Program-made: the position numbers and the translations under genes
Shown here: piece after piece, positions 28,395 through 40,842 of the stretch
Numbering within the stretch: the first letter of the stretch is position 1
How the letters are laid out: each line of letters begins with the position of its first letter
The notes under the pieces: model-generated
The model's database searches: none
What the model was told of the DNA's origin: nothing
The model's input: the letters and a program-made list of their open reading frames with translations, nothing else
Origin: Xanthomonas melonis
GTDB taxonomy: Bacteria > Pseudomonadota > Gammaproteobacteria > Xanthomonadales > Xanthomonadaceae
Length of the DNA: 64,000 bases
Assembly: GCF_020783655.1 (NCBI RefSeq)
Contig: NZ_JAJGQH010000001.1
Coordinates: 186,001-250,000, forward strand
Reading direction: 5' to 3'

Positions 28395-30353
28395 ATGACC
28401 GGCAGCGCAAGCGATCACGATCCCGGACGCCGCCGATGGATGCAGGGGGCAGCGGCGGGTCTTGCGTTGGGCGCGTTGCCCGCGACGTCGTCTGCCGAGA
28501 GGACAGTGCCGATGGTTGATCTTGTCGTTCGCAATGCACGCATCACGACGCTCGATCCACGCTTGCCCGGCGCCACAGCGCTTGCGGTGGCCAATGGCCG
28601 CATCGTGGCAGTGGGTGACGACGCGCAGATCATGGCAATGGCCGATGGCGCCCAGGTCATCGATACGCAGGGGCGGCGCCTGCTGCCCGGGCTCAACGAC
28701 AGTCATACCCATCTGATCCGCGGCGGGCTCAACTACAACTTGGAACTGCGCTGGGATGGCGTGCGTTCGTTGGCCGATGCAATGGCCATGCTGAAAGCCC
28801 AGGTCGACCGCACACCGGCCCCGCAGTGGGTGCGCGTGGTCGGTGGCTTCACCGCGCATCAGTTCGTTGAAAAGCGTCTGCCGACGCTGGACGACATCAA
28901 TGCGATTGCGCCGGAGACACCGGTATTCCTGCTGCATCTGTACGACCGCGCGTTGCTCAATCGCGCCGCCTTGCGCGCCTGCGGTTATGACAGGATCACA
29001 CGCGATCCGCCTGGCGGCCACATCGAGCGCGACAAGCTGGGCAATCCCACCGGCCTGTTGCTGGCCAAGCCCAACGCGCTGATCCTGTATGCAAGCCTGG
29101 CCAAGGGACCGCGCCTGCCGCTGGAATACCAGGCCAATTCCACCCGCCATTTCATGCGCGAACTCAACCGGCTGGGCATCACGTCGGTGATCGATGCCGG
29201 TGGTGGCTTCCAGAACTATCCGGAGGATTACCAGGTCATCGAGCAGCTGCATGCGGCCGATCAGCTGAGCGTGTGTATCGCCTACAACCTGTTCACCCAG
29301 AACAAGGGCAAGGAGGTGGCCGACTTCCGCGGCTGGACCGAGCTGCTGCCCGTGCGCAAGGGCGACGATCTGCTGCGCCACAACGGCGCCGGCGAAATGC
29401 TGGTGTTCTCTGCTGCCGATTTCGAGCAGTTCAGCGCGCCGCGCCCGGAGCTGCCGCCGGAGCTGGAACCCGAGCTGGAACAGGTGGTACGGCTGCTGGC
29501 GGAAAAGCGTTGGCCGTTCCGTATCCATGCCACCTACGACGAGAGCATCGGGCGCATTCTTGATGTCTACGAGAAGGTCAATGCCGACATACCGTTCGAT
29601 GGCCTGCACTGGTTCATCGATCATGCCGAGACCATCACGCCACGCAATATCGATCGCATCCGCGCCTTGAATGGCGGTATCGCCGTGCAGCACCGCATGG
29701 CCTACCAGGGCGAGGCCTTCGTGCAGCGCTACGGCGTGCAGGCGGCCCGGCAGACGCCGCCGATACGCCGCATGCTGGCCGCAGGAGTTGCGGTGGGCGC
29801 CGGCACCGATGCCACCCGCGTGGCCAGCTACAACCCGTGGGTGGCGCTGTCGTGGCTGGTCACCGGGCGTACCGTGGGCGGGATGGCCCTGTATGGCGAA
29901 GAAAACCTGCTCGATCGCGAGCAGGCCTTGCGGTTGTGGACGCAGGGCAGTGCCTGGTTCTCCGGCGACGAGTCGCACAAGGGCACTCTGGCGGCGGGCC
30001 AACTGGCCGATTTCATCGTGTTGTCGGACGATTACTTTCGGGTCGACGATGCCGCCATTGCCGATATCACCAGTGTGCTGACCGTCATGGGGGGACGGGT
30101 GGTGCACGGCGCTGGCGACTTCGCCGCGCTGGCGCCGAGTCTGCCGCCGGCCATGCCGGACTGGTCGCCGGTCAACCGGTTCGGGGGGTATCAGGCCAGC
30201 CACAGCGTAGGCACGCTGGCCGGTACCGCGCATCGACACGGCAGCGGCTGTTCTGCGCATGGGCCGCATCGACATGCCGCGCACCATGCCGCGCCCAGCG
30301 GCGATCTGCGTGGATTCTGGGGAGCGCTGGGCTGCTCGTGTTTCGCCTTCTGA
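28395..30353 (+). CDS. YtcJ-like amidohydrolase with exported N-terminus
   Basis: A 652-residue metal-dependent amidohydrolase (amidohydrolase_3 type). The N-terminus GRRRWMQGAAAGLALGALPATSSA has a twin-arginine-like signal. The core has LLPGLNDSHTHLIRGG (metal His pair, about residue 110), WFIDHAETI, and GAGTDATRVASYNPW (Asp of the metal site, about 475). The C-terminal ~50 residues after DWSPVNRFGGYQ are His/Gly-rich and unlike the family, possibly read-through into former non-coding DNA. The substrate is unknown. It probably acts with the YcaC-like hydrolase before it and the exporter after it. Confidence 0.87.
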   Translation: MTGSASDHDPGRRRWMQGAAAGLALGALPATSSAERTVPMVDLVVRNARITTLDPRLPGATALAVANGRIVAVGDDAQIMAMADGAQVIDTQGRRLLPGLNDSHTHLIRGGLNYNLELRWDGVRSLADAMAMLKAQVDRTPAPQWVRVVGGFTAHQFVEKRLPTLDDINAIAPETPVFLLHLYDRALLNRAALRACGYDRITRDPPGGHIERDKLGNPTGLLLAKPNALILYASLAKGPRLPLEYQANSTRHFMRELNRLGITSVIDAGGGFQNYPEDYQVIEQLHAADQLSVCIAYNLFTQNKGKEVADFRGWTELLPVRKGDDLLRHNGAGEMLVFSAADFEQFSAPRPELPPELEPELEQVVRLLAEKRWPFRIHATYDESIGRILDVYEKVNADIPFDGLHWFIDHAETITPRNIDRIRALNGGIAVQHRMAYQGEAFVQRYGVQAARQTPPIRRMLAAGVAVGAGTDATRVASYNPWVALSWLVTGRTVGGMALYGEENLLDREQALRLWTQGSAWFSGDESHKGTLAAGQLADFIVLSDDYFRVDDAAIADITSVLTVMGGRVVHGAGDFAALAPSLPPAMPDWSPVNRFGGYQASHSVGTLAGTAHRHGSGCSAHGPHRHAAHHAAPSGDLRGFWGALGCSCFAF

Positions 30354-30435
30354 TGCGGGCCATTGCTTGCCGCCGCGTGCATGCCCGGTCTGTTGCCGGG
30401 ATCGTCTGTGCGGTGTCCATTGGAGCCTTGCCGCG

Positions 30436-32070
30436 ATGATTTCTACTAGCACGCCAACCGATGGCGGCGCCTGGACTCCGCTGCGCGAGCCGATCTTCCG
30501 TGCGTTGTGGCTGGCGATCCTGGGCAGCAATATCGGTACCTGGATCAACGATGTCGCCGCCTCCTGGGTGATGGCCGGGCAAACCGGCTCGCCGCTGATG
30601 GTGGCGGCGGTGCAGGCGGCTACCACCTTGCCAGTGGTGCTGTTCGCGCTGGTCGCAGGGACGCTGGCCGATAGCGTCGACCGTCGCCGCTACCTGCTGC
30701 TGACCCAGGGCTGGATGTTGCTGGTGGCCGGCGTACTGGCCTTGTTGGCGCAACTGCAGTTGCTGACACCTTGGGTGTTGGTGGGCTTGACGTTTGCGAT
30801 GGGTGTGGGCGCGGCGATGGCGATGCCGGCGCAGGCAGCGATCGTCTCGGAACTGGTGCCACGCCCGATGCTGGCATCAGCGGTGGCGCTCAATTCGATC
30901 GGCATGAACATTGCGCGTTCGATCGGCCCGGCGATCGGCGGCCTGATCGTGGCGCAGTTCGGTCCTCCCTGGGCCTTTCTGCTCAACGGTGCGACGTTCG
31001 GCTTGATGTGGCTGGTGTTGTGGCGCTGGCGTCGCGACGCGCATGCCTCGACACTGCCGCCGGAAAGCTTTGGCACCGGCCTGCGCGCCGGTCTGCGTTA
31101 TGCCGCGCACGCTGGCCGGCTGCAGGCAGTGTTGATCAAGGCCGCCGGCTTCTTCCTGTTTGCCAGTGCGTTGACCGCCTTGCTGCCGTTGGTCGTTCGC
31201 CGCGACATGCAACTGGGCGCCGGCAGCTACGGCATCTTGCTGGGCTGCATTGGTATCGGCGCCATTGGCGGCGCCTTGTTGCTGCCGCGCCTGCGGGCGC
31301 GCTATGACCGCGATGTGCTGGTGTTCGTCGCCACGCTGGTCTGCGCGGTCTCGCTGCTTGGGCTGGCACTGTCGCGCCAGATCGCGGTGCTGTGCGCGGT
31401 GATGGTGGTCAATGGGCTGGCCTGGATCGCGGTGCTGTCGTCATTGCAGATCGCCGCGCAGACTGCCGTGCCCGCCTGGGTGCGTGCGCGCGCGTTGTCG
31501 CTGTACATCGTGGTGTTCTCGGCCGGCATGGCAGCCGGCTCGCTGATCTGGGGAGCACTGGCGCAACGCACCTCGATCGCGGTTGCCCTGCAGATCGCTG
31601 CCGCAGGCGCGGTGATTGCGGCGCTGCTGGTCAAGCGTGCCCGCATCGCCGGTACCGAGCAGCAGGATCTGACGCCGGGTGGTCATTGGCCGGCACCGGC
31701 GCAGGTGGAAGCGGTCGATCACGATCGTGGACCGGTCCTGGTGACGGTGGAATACCACATCGCTGCCGAGGCACGCGCGGTCTTCGTGCACCTGATGACG
31801 CAACTGGGCAATGCGCGGCGGCGCGACGGAGCAGTGGTCTGGGGTATCGCCGAAGACGCGGCCACTCCGGGCGTGCAACTGGAATACTTCATCGTTGCCT
31901 CGTGGCTGGAGCACCTGCGCCAGCACGAGCGCGTCAGCGGCGACGATCGCCAGCTGCAGGAGCAGATCCGTGCACTGCATCAGGGCGAGCGCGCCCCGTT
32001 GGTCCGTCATTTTGTCGGCGGTGGTGGGATCGGCGTGCCGCCGCACGCGCATTCGGAACCGCTGAGATGA
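30436..32070 (+). CDS. MFS_3-type transporter with C-terminal soluble domain
   Basis: A 544-residue protein with about 12 membrane helices (residues 20-410) of the MFS_3 (transmembrane secretion effector/EntS-like) family, seen in NIGTWINDVAASWVM, ALVAGTLADSVDRRRY and IARSIGPAIGGLIV. The C-terminal ~120 residues form a soluble ferredoxin-like domain (VLVTVEYHIAAEARAVFVHLM, LEYFIVASWLEHLRQHERV), which is also found in this family. It overlaps the following XapX gene by ATGA. Probable small-molecule exporter of the operon. Confidence 0.88.
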   Translation: MISTSTPTDGGAWTPLREPIFRALWLAILGSNIGTWINDVAASWVMAGQTGSPLMVAAVQAATTLPVVLFALVAGTLADSVDRRRYLLLTQGWMLLVAGVLALLAQLQLLTPWVLVGLTFAMGVGAAMAMPAQAAIVSELVPRPMLASAVALNSIGMNIARSIGPAIGGLIVAQFGPPWAFLLNGATFGLMWLVLWRWRRDAHASTLPPESFGTGLRAGLRYAAHAGRLQAVLIKAAGFFLFASALTALLPLVVRRDMQLGAGSYGILLGCIGIGAIGGALLLPRLRARYDRDVLVFVATLVCAVSLLGLALSRQIAVLCAVMVVNGLAWIAVLSSLQIAAQTAVPAWVRARALSLYIVVFSAGMAAGSLIWGALAQRTSIAVALQIAAAGAVIAALLVKRARIAGTEQQDLTPGGHWPAPAQVEAVDHDRGPVLVTVEYHIAAEARAVFVHLMTQLGNARRRDGAVVWGIAEDAATPGVQLEYFIVASWLEHLRQHERVSGDDRQLQEQIRALHQGERAPLVRHFVGGGGIGVPPHAHSEPLR

Positions 32071-32303
32071 CGGTGAACTGGAAACTTGTCATCGGCCTGG
32101 CGCTGGGGATGGCCATTGGTTCCGGATGCCGGATCGCAGGAATTCCATCGCCTGCGCCGACGGCATTCGTGGGCGCGCTACTGGTATTGGCAATGACCTG
32201 TGGCTATGTGCTGGCGGACCGCTTCATGGCCAGGCGCGCCGCACGCAACCTGCGGCATTGCGGTGGGCCAAGCGGCCGTCCGCCCGGACAGGGCGAGGCG
32301 TGA
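32067..32303 (+). CDS. XapX-domain small membrane protein (first of two)
   Basis: A 78-residue protein with two membrane helices and the XapX hallmark SPAPTAFVGALLVLAMTCGYVLADR (about residues 27-51). XapX (DUF1427) proteins are small inner-membrane proteins of unknown function, often next to transporters. This copy has a basic C-terminal tail. The ATG overlaps the stop of the MFS gene, so it is translated with it. Confidence 0.8.
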   Translation: MTVNWKLVIGLALGMAIGSGCRIAGIPSPAPTAFVGALLVLAMTCGYVLADRFMARRAARNLRHCGGPSGRPPGQGEA

Positions 32304-32305
32304 GC

Positions 32306-32458
32306 ATGGCCGTGGTCGGTGTATTGCTGGCGTTACTGATCGGCGTCGGCTGCCGCATGCTGGACCTCCCATTGCCCGCACCGCCACGCCTGACTGGCGC
32401 GTTGCTGGTGGTCGCGATGAGCGGCGGTTTCATCCTTGCGGATTGGGTGTTGCGCTAG
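32306..32458 (+). CDS. XapX-domain small membrane protein (second of two)
   Basis: A 50-residue paralogue of the preceding protein: AVVGVLLALLIGVGCRMLDL, then PAPPRLTGALLVVAMSGGFILAD. A GTG at 32300 in the same frame would overlap the previous stop (GTGA) and add two residues, so the true start could be either. The two proteins share CRxxxxPxPAP and GALLV-AM patterns, so they come from an old tandem duplication and may pair in the membrane. Confidence 0.72.
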   Translation: MAVVGVLLALLIGVGCRMLDLPLPAPPRLTGALLVVAMSGGFILADWVLR

Positions 32459-32687
32459 GTCGTCGCCATCGCTGACGCCCAGTCCTTGTGCGATCGGGCT
32501 CCCAGGTGGCCAATGACGCGCTTCGGGCCGCGCAGCCTGGCCGATCGCACCGCGCGTCCTGCCGACCTTGCGTCGCTTATCGCGGTCTCTTTGCGGCGAA
32601 AGCATCTGCGTGGCCCGGCGCACACGTAGCGCCGATTGCGCACGGTTCGAACGCGCGGCCCGGCCTGCGTCGCCATCGGCCAAACCT

Positions 32688-32718
32688 AAAGCAAAGGCCG
32701 ACTCTCGCGAGCCGGCCT
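32688..32718 (-). terminator. Rho-independent terminator after the haloperoxidase-like gene
   Basis: On the minus strand AGGCCGGCTC pairs with GAGTCGGCCT around a GCGA tetraloop and is followed by TTTGCTTT, 24 bases past the stop codon. Confidence 0.8.
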
Positions 32719-32741
32719 GCGTGGTTGCCCTGTTGCGGCAA

Positions 32742-33731
32742 TCAGGCCTTTGCGAACGCCAGCAGATCCTTGTTGAACTGATCGGCATGCGTGACGGTCA
32801 GCCCGTGCGGCGCGCCGGCATAGATCTTCAGCTCGGCATGCTTGATGATCTTGGACGACAGCTTGGCCGACGCATCGATCGGCACGATCTGATCGTCGTC
32901 GCCATGCACCACCAGCGCCGGCACATCGATCTTCTTCAGGTCGGGGGTGTAGTCGACTTCGGAGAATTCGCGGATGCAATCGTACTGGCCTTTGTGGCCG
33001 CCCAGCATGCCCTGCAGCCAGAACGCATCGCACATGCCCTGGGTGACCTTGTGGCCATCGCGGTTGGCGCCGAAGAACGGTGTGGTCAGGTCCTGGTAGA
33101 ACTGCGAACGGTCCTTGGCCACGCCCTCGCGGATGCCGTCGAACACGCTCATCGGCAAACCGCCGGGATTGGTCGGGCTCTTGACCATCTGCGGCGGCAC
33201 TGCGCCGACCAGCACCACCTTGGCCACGCGCTTGCTACCGTGACGACCCACGTAGTGCGCCACTTCGCCGCCGCCGGTGGAATGGCCGACCAGGATCGCG
33301 TCCTTCAGGTCCAGCGCCTCGATCACTGCCGCCAGGTCGTCGGCATAGGTGTCCATGTTGTTGCCGTCCCAGGTCTGGCTGGAGCGGCCGTGGCTACGAC
33401 GATCGTGCGCGATCACGCGGTAGCCGTGCTGGCCCATGAACAGCATCTGCGGATCCCAGGCATCGCCGCTGAGCGGCCAACCATGCGCGAATACGACTGG
33501 CTGGCCTTTGCCCCAGTCCTTGTAAAAGATGTTGGCGCCGTCGGGGCGTTTGACGAAATTCGACATCGGGTTGACTCCGTGGGTGGACGAGTGGGACGAG
33601 GCGACAGGAACTGGCGGGAGAGCGGCGGCAGTCGCCAATGCGGGCAGCGACAACGCTGCCACGGCGGCCGTGCTGGAGACGAGAAAGTTGCGGCGGCCGG
33701 CGTCGACCGGATGCGCCTGGGACGTATCCAT
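32742..33731 (-). CDS. Exported alpha/beta hydrolase, non-haem chloroperoxidase type
   Basis: A 329-residue protein. The first ~50 residues carry a twin-arginine-like signal ([17 protein letters not shown]) and a linker. The hydrolase core begins at [19 protein letters not shown]. The catalytic triad is visible: Ser in VGHSTGGGE (about 153), Asp in [10 protein letters not shown] (about 280) and His in AGAPHGLTV (about 307). It matches the bacterial non-haem haloperoxidase/perhydrolase group, cofactor-free hydrolases that can make peracids. Most relatives are cytosolic, so a folded Tat export is notable. A cytosolic form could start from Met 56. Confidence 0.88.
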   Translation of the reverse strand: MDTSQAHPVDAGRRNFLVSSTAAVAALSLPALATAAALPPVPVASSHSSTHGVNPMSNFVKRPDGANIFYKDWGKGQPVVFAHGWPLSGDAWDPQMLFMGQHGYRVIAHDRRSHGRSSQTWDGNNMDTYADDLAAVIEALDLKDAILVGHSTGGGEVAHYVGRHGSKRVAKVVLVGAVPPQMVKSPTNPGGLPMSVFDGIREGVAKDRSQFYQDLTTPFFGANRDGHKVTQGMCDAFWLQGMLGGHKGQYDCIREFSEVDYTPDLKKIDVPALVVHGDDDQIVPIDASAKLSSKIIKHAELKIYAGAPHGLTVTHADQFNKDLLAFAKA

Positions 33732-34066
33732 AGGAACTCCTGAGGGAGAGGGCATGCAGCGGCAGTCGCATGACGCGATGCAGGCCATTGGCGCATGCGC
33801 CACGTGGGTGACGCAGGTCGGGGACATGCCGGTGCATGCGGGAAGTAGACCGCTTCCGGCGGCGGTGCAGATTGCACCTGCGTGCGCTCTGTGCGACGCG
33901 GCTGCGCCGTTGCAGATCAGGTCGATCGACGCAACCGGAAGTATGCGAGGAATCGCTGCGCATCCCGCACCGGGCCATTGCTGGTATTCGCCATGATGAC
34001 CGCTGCACGCTATTGATCGGCTGTTTGCCGGGGACGAGCGATGGCAGCGTGACGCGCTTGCCGGGA
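33732..34066. other. Gene-free region upstream of the haloperoxidase-like gene
   Basis: 335 bases between the 3' end of mntH and the haloperoxidase-like gene, both on the minus strand. I see no gene, repeat or clear terminator in it. It should contain the promoter of the downstream gene. Confidence 0.4.
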
Positions 34067-35401
34067 TCAGTGCAGTGCGGTGTCCCACAGCAGCTTGACG
34101 TTCAAGGCCACGATCACCGTTGCAATCACCCACGCCATGCGCACCAGCCATGCCGGCGCCACCAACGCGCCCATCAGTTGGCGGTCGGAGACGAACCGCA
34201 CCAGCGGTATCACCGCGAACGGCAACTGCATCGACAGCACCACCTGGCTCAGGACCAACAGCCGCGCGGTGCCGGCCTCGCCGTACATCCAGGTCACCAT
34301 CACCACCGGCACGATGGCGATGCCGCGGGTCAGCAGGCGGCGCTGCCATGCCGGCAGCTGCAGCTGCAGGAATCCTTCCATCACGATCTGCCCAGCCAGG
34401 GTGGCGGTTACGGTGGAGTTGATGCCCGAAGCGAGCAGGGCGACCGCAAACAGGGTCGAGGCCAGGCCCACACCCAGCATCGGCGCGAGCAGGGCGTGCG
34501 CCTGCTCGATTTCCTGCACATCGGTGCGGCCCTGCGCATGGAACACCGCTGCCGCCAGGATCAGGATGGAGGCGTTGATGAACAGCGCGAACATCAATGC
34601 CACCGTGCTGTCGGTGACCGCCCAGCGCAGTGCAGAGCGGCGTCCCGCATCATTGCGCGGGTAGGCGCGCGTCTGCACGATCGACGAATGCAGATACAGG
34701 TTATGCGGCATCACCGTCGCACCGATGATGCCGATGGCCAGATACAGCGCCTGTGGGTCGGTCACCACCTGGGCGCGCGGAACGAAGCCGCCCAGCACGG
34801 CCGCGACCGGTGGCGCTGCCAGCGCGATCTGGATGCCGAAACAGACGAAGATGATCAGCAGCAAGGCCATGACGAAGGCCTCCAGCGCGCGGAAGCCGCG
34901 GTTCATCAGCAGCAGCACCAGCACCACGTCCACCGCGGTGATGATCGCGCCCAGGGTCAGCGGGATACCGAACAGCAGTTTCAACGCGATCGCGGTGCCG
35001 ATCACCTCGGCCAGGTCGCAGGCGATGATCGCCAGCTCGCACAGGACCCATAGCGAGAGGTTCGCCGGGCGCCGATAACGCGCACGGCATGCCTGCGCCA
35101 GATCCAGCCCGGTCGCGATGCCCAGCCGCGCCGACAGGCTCTGCAGCACGATCGCCATGATGTTGGAGAGCAGGATCACCGACAGCAGCAGGTAGCCGAA
35201 CTGCGAACCGCCGGCCAGATCGGTGGCCCAGTTGCCCGGATCCATGTAGCCCACCGACACCATATAGCCGGGGCCGAGAAAGGCCAGCAGCCGGTACCAC
35301 CAGTGCCCCCTGCGGGGTACGGCGACACTGGAGTGGTGGTCGCCGAGGCCCCCATCGGCGTGGGCGGGCGAGCGGGCGGGAGCGAGCTTGTCGGCGTGCA
35401 T
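34067..35401 (-). CDS. mntH: Manganese transporter of the Nramp family
   Basis: A 444-residue inner-membrane protein with 11 predicted helices that imports Mn2+ (and Fe2+) with protons. Both metal-site motifs are present: [13 protein letters not shown] in helix 1 and MPHNLYLHS in helix 6. The ATG at 35401 is preferred; an in-frame TTG at 35440 would start inside the operator palindrome. The gene is divergent from mntR, and a 14-bp palindrome sits 33 bases upstream of the start, fitting Mn-dependent repression by MntR. Confidence 0.95.
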   Translation of the reverse strand: MHADKLAPARSPAHADGGLGDHHSSVAVPRRGHWWYRLLAFLGPGYMVSVGYMDPGNWATDLAGGSQFGYLLLSVILLSNIMAIVLQSLSARLGIATGLDLAQACRARYRRPANLSLWVLCELAIIACDLAEVIGTAIALKLLFGIPLTLGAIITAVDVVLVLLLMNRGFRALEAFVMALLLIIFVCFGIQIALAAPPVAAVLGGFVPRAQVVTDPQALYLAIGIIGATVMPHNLYLHSSIVQTRAYPRNDAGRRSALRWAVTDSTVALMFALFINASILILAAAVFHAQGRTDVQEIEQAHALLAPMLGVGLASTLFAVALLASGINSTVTATLAGQIVMEGFLQLQLPAWQRRLLTRGIAIVPVVMVTWMYGEAGTARLLVLSQVVLSMQLPFAVIPLVRFVSDRQLMGALVAPAWLVRMAWVIATVIVALNVKLLWDTALH

Positions 35402-35433
35402 ACGGAGTGGCAGGGCGCAGTCGGCCGAATGAT

Positions 35434-35459
35434 ATAGCAATTGCTATGCTATTGAGCAT
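35434..35459. promoter_or_regulatory. MntR-type operator palindromes between mntH and mntR
   Basis: ATAGCAATTGCTAT (35434-35447) is a perfect 14-bp palindrome. It overlaps a second inverted repeat, ATGCT-ATTG-AGCAT (35446-35459). The AT-rich block stands out from the GC-rich surroundings and lies in the divergent mntH/mntR promoter region. Binding by MntR is inferred from location and symmetry. Confidence 0.75.
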
Positions 35460-35516
35460 TGGCAAACCCAATCGTAATGATCGGTCGCGTGCTTCACACT
35501 AGTGCCTGGGGCACCG

Positions 35517-36011
35517 ATGCCGGGCGCAATCACGAGGACGAGGGTGGGCAAGAGCGAGAAGCTGGAGGCGGCCGCGCCGTCCCTGATCGATGCGCAGGTG
35601 CATGTGGAGAGCTTCCGCCAAGTGCGCGAGGCGCGCCGGGCAGAGCTGGTCGAGGACTACGTGGAGCTGATCTCCGATCTGTTGGTGGACGGTGGCGAGG
35701 CACGTCAGGTCGACATCGCCGCGCGTCTGGGCGTGGCCCAGCCCACCGTGGCCAAGATGCTCAAGCGACTGGTGCGCGATGGATGGGTGGTGCAGCGCCC
35801 GTACCGCGGCGTGTTCCTGACCCCGGCGGGTGAGGCGTTGGCCGCGTCCAGCCGCCAGCGACACCAGATCGTCGAGCGCTTCCTGCTGGCCCTGGGTATC
35901 GATGAGGCCACCGCGCGCCGCGACGCCGAGGGCATCGAGCACCATGTCAGCGAAGCCACCGTGGCGGCCTTCGCCGCTTTCCTGGATCGGCAGGGCGGCA
36001 GCGGGGCGTGA
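35517..36011 (+). CDS. mntR: Manganese-responsive regulator MntR
   Basis: A DtxR/MntR-family repressor, about 164 residues from the ATG at 35517. The winged helix reads [38 protein letters not shown] (about residues 46-85), followed by the metal-binding dimerisation helices with [10 protein letters not shown]. The start is uncertain: a GTG at 35544 has a better-placed GAGG sequence and would give 155 residues. It has no SH3-like third domain, so it is of the short MntR type. Its stop overlaps the tadA start as GTGA. Confidence 0.92.
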   Translation: MPGAITRTRVGKSEKLEAAAPSLIDAQVHVESFRQVREARRAELVEDYVELISDLLVDGGEARQVDIAARLGVAQPTVAKMLKRLVRDGWVVQRPYRGVFLTPAGEALAASSRQRHQIVERFLLALGIDEATARRDAEGIEHHVSEATVAAFAAFLDRQGGSGA

Positions 36012-36523
36012 GCGTATCGCCCGATGGCCCCGTCGATCACGCGCCGCTGCCGGCGGATCAGCAGTGGATGCGGCATGCCTTGCAGCTGGCCGAGCGTGCC
36101 GAGCGCGACTATGACGAGATTCCGGTCGGCGCGGTGCTGATCGACGCGCAGGGCCAGCTGCTGGGCGAAGGCTGGAATCTCAACATCGCCAGCCACGACC
36201 CAAGCGCGCACGCCGAGATCGTGGCGATGCGCGAGGCAGGGCGCCGCCTGGCCAATCACCGGCTGCTCGGCTGCACGCTGTATGTCACCCTGGAGCCATG
36301 CGCGATGTGCGCCATGGCCATGATCCATGCGCGCATCGCGCGGGTGGTGTTCGCGGCCAGCGATCCCAAGACCGGCGCCTGCGGCAGCGTGTTCGACCTG
36401 TTGGCCGACCCGCGCCACAACCACCGCGTGCAGGTGGTCGGCGGCGTGCTGGCAGCCGAGGCGAGCCTGCGGCTGACCAATTACTTTCGGGCCAAGCGCG
36501 GCAAGCCGCCGCTGCTGCCTTGA
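36008..36523 (+). CDS. tadA: tRNA-specific adenosine-34 deaminase
   Basis: A 171-residue zinc deaminase converting A34 to inosine in tRNA-Arg(ACG). Zinc ligands and the catalytic Glu are seen in [11 protein letters not shown] (about 68) and [16 protein letters not shown] (about 98-113). The start is GTG, overlapping the mntR stop by GTGA, so the gene is co-translated with the metal regulator. The C-terminal ending [14 protein letters not shown] is typical. Confidence 0.95.
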   Translation: MSVSPDGPVDHAPLPADQQWMRHALQLAERAERDYDEIPVGAVLIDAQGQLLGEGWNLNIASHDPSAHAEIVAMREAGRRLANHRLLGCTLYVTLEPCAMCAMAMIHARIARVVFAASDPKTGACGSVFDLLADPRHNHRVQVVGGVLAAEASLRLTNYFRAKRGKPPLLP

Positions 36524-36595
36524 GCCACATGGGCGCGGTATGATGCGCGCCCTTTCCAGCACTCGGCCGGCGACGGCCTTCCACAGGACGGCGAC

Positions 36596-37180
36596 ATGGC
36601 AGACACCCTTGCAGGCAACGACCGACTGATCTGGATCGATCTGGAAATGACGGGCCTGGATACCGACCAGGATTCCATCATCGAGATCGCCACCATCGTG
36701 ACCGATGCGCAGTTGAACGTGCTTGCCGAAGGGCCCGAACTGGCCATCGCCCACCCGCTGGCGACGCTGGAAGCGATGGACGAGTGGAACCGCAATCAGC
36801 ACCGTCGCTCGGGTCTGTGGCAGCGCGTGCTCGACAGCCAGGTCACCCATGCGCAGGCCGAAGCGCAGACGGTGGCCTTCCTGAGCGAATGGATCCGCGC
36901 CGGCGCTTCGCCGATGTGCGGCAACTCGATCTGCCAGGATCGCCGCTTCCTGCACCGCCAGATGTCGCGGCTGGAGCGCTACTTCCATTACCGCAACCTG
37001 GACGTGTCCACCATCAAGGAACTGGCGCGGCGCTGGGCGCCGACGGTGGCCAATGGATTCGCCAAGAGCTCGGCCCACACCGCCCTGAGCGACGTGCGCG
37101 ATTCCATCGACGAACTGCGGCACTACCGGCAGTTCATGGGCGCGCTGGGCGGCGACGCCGCCGCCGGGGTGGAGGGCTGA
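36596..37180 (+). CDS. orn: Oligoribonuclease
   Basis: A 194-residue DEDD-family 3'-5' exonuclease that degrades short RNAs, including pGpG from cyclic di-GMP turnover. Motifs are [12 protein letters not shown] (Asp, Glu; about 12-23), [13 protein letters not shown] (about 105) and [17 protein letters not shown] (about 160). The length matches the family closely. It is convergent with the MscS gene, and a shared terminator lies between them. Confidence 0.97.
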   Translation: MADTLAGNDRLIWIDLEMTGLDTDQDSIIEIATIVTDAQLNVLAEGPELAIAHPLATLEAMDEWNRNQHRRSGLWQRVLDSQVTHAQAEAQTVAFLSEWIRAGASPMCGNSICQDRRFLHRQMSRLERYFHYRNLDVSTIKELARRWAPTVANGFAKSSAHTALSDVRDSIDELRHYRQFMGALGGDAAAGVEG

Positions 37181-37298
37181 GCGCCAGGCGCACTCCCGCT
37201 TGCGTTGGGGGTGGCCGCGCTCCAGCCTCAACAGGCGTGAGCGCCAACGTTCGGGCCGAACGAGCGCAGTCGCTGCCGGATCGGATCTGAGCCGATAG

Positions 37299-37330
37299 AA
37301 AAAGCCGCATCTTTCGATGCGGCTTTCTTG
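37299..37330. terminator. Bidirectional terminator between orn and the MscS gene
   Basis: An 11-bp perfect stem AAAGCCGCATC with a TTTC loop, flanked by A-runs on one side and TTTCTTG on the other. It can terminate both convergent transcripts. Confidence 0.85.
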
Positions 37331-37350
37331 TCTCGATCGACTGGTCGCGC

Positions 37351-38306
37351 TCACCGCGCCAGTGGCGGCCCCTTGGTGAGATCGCCGTCGTCGGTGATGC
37401 CCTTGAGCAGCAGATCGGAGAGCGGCTTGCCGTCGGCATCGTGGTGATACACGTGCAGATCGCGCTGCGGATACGGGATATGCAGCCCGTTCTCCAGCAG
37501 TTGCGTGCGGATCTGCTCCAGCGTGGTGCTCTTGGCCGCACCGAAATTGCCGTTGGTGGCATAGGCGAACAACATCAGGTCGACCGTGCTTTCGCCCAGG
37601 TTGGTGACCTGCACGAATGGCGCCGGCGACTCCAGGATGTTCGGATTGTCCTTGGCGATCTGCAGCAACAGCTGTTGCGCCTTCTTCAGATCGTCGTCGT
37701 AGCCCACACCGACCGTCACGTCCAGGCGGCGGTTGGGCAGGGTGCTGTAGTTGATGATGGGGGCGGTGGTGATCGTGCTGTTGGGCAGGGTGATCATGCG
37801 TTCGTCGAAGGCGCGTAGCCGGGTCTGGAAGATCCGGATCTCGTCGACGATGCCTTCCTGCCCGGCGATCACCACATGGTCGCCATCGCGCATCGGCCGC
37901 AGCACGATCAGCATGACGCCGGCAGCGATGTTGGACAGCGAGTCCTTCAATGCCAGACCGACCGCGAGGCCGGCCGCACCCAGGACCGCGATCAACGAGG
38001 TGGGGGGCACGCCGATCTGGCTCAAGGCGCTGACGAAGACCAGCACCAGCAGCAACGCATACGCCACGTTGCGCAGGAAGTTGGTCAGCGTGGTTTCGAT
38101 CCGTGCGCGCGTGAGCGCGCGATGCAGCCACTGGCTCAGCTGCTTGGCCAGCCACATGCCGATCACCACGATCAGCAGCGCCAGCCCGCAGTTGAGGGCG
38201 TACTGCGCCCAGTTCACGCTCGACCAGTCGAAGGCCGGCGACTTCGCCGCCGGCTTGGCAGCCGCTGCTCCCGCAGCGACCGCCGTCATTGCACCCAACA
38301 GTCCCA

Positions 38307-38307
<1 letters not shown>
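37351..38307 (-). CDS. MscS-type mechanosensitive channel
   Basis: A 318-residue small-conductance channel subunit. Residues 1-30 contain an unusual Ala/Lys-rich start. Three membrane helices follow (about 34-55, 80-100, 108-130), the last being the Gly/Ala-rich pore helix AAGLAVGLALKDSLSNIAAG, then the beta domain (DHVVIAGQEGIVDEI, LPNSTITTAPIINYS) and the C-terminal vestibule. It releases solutes on hypo-osmotic shock. Its ATG overlaps the ppsA stop (ATGA), so it is translated downstream of ppsA. Confidence 0.93.
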
Positions 38308-40700
<2,393 letters not shown>

Positions 40701-40842
40701 GCGCGATGCTCCGTATGGCCATCGCCCGAGCGGGCTGGATGGCCGCGTCCGTAGGAAGAAGCCGCTATGATGCAGTGCACAGCGGAATCTGCACAAGCAT
40801 GAACCCGTAAGTTTTGGACACCAGTTCAAAGAGGTGGTCTTG

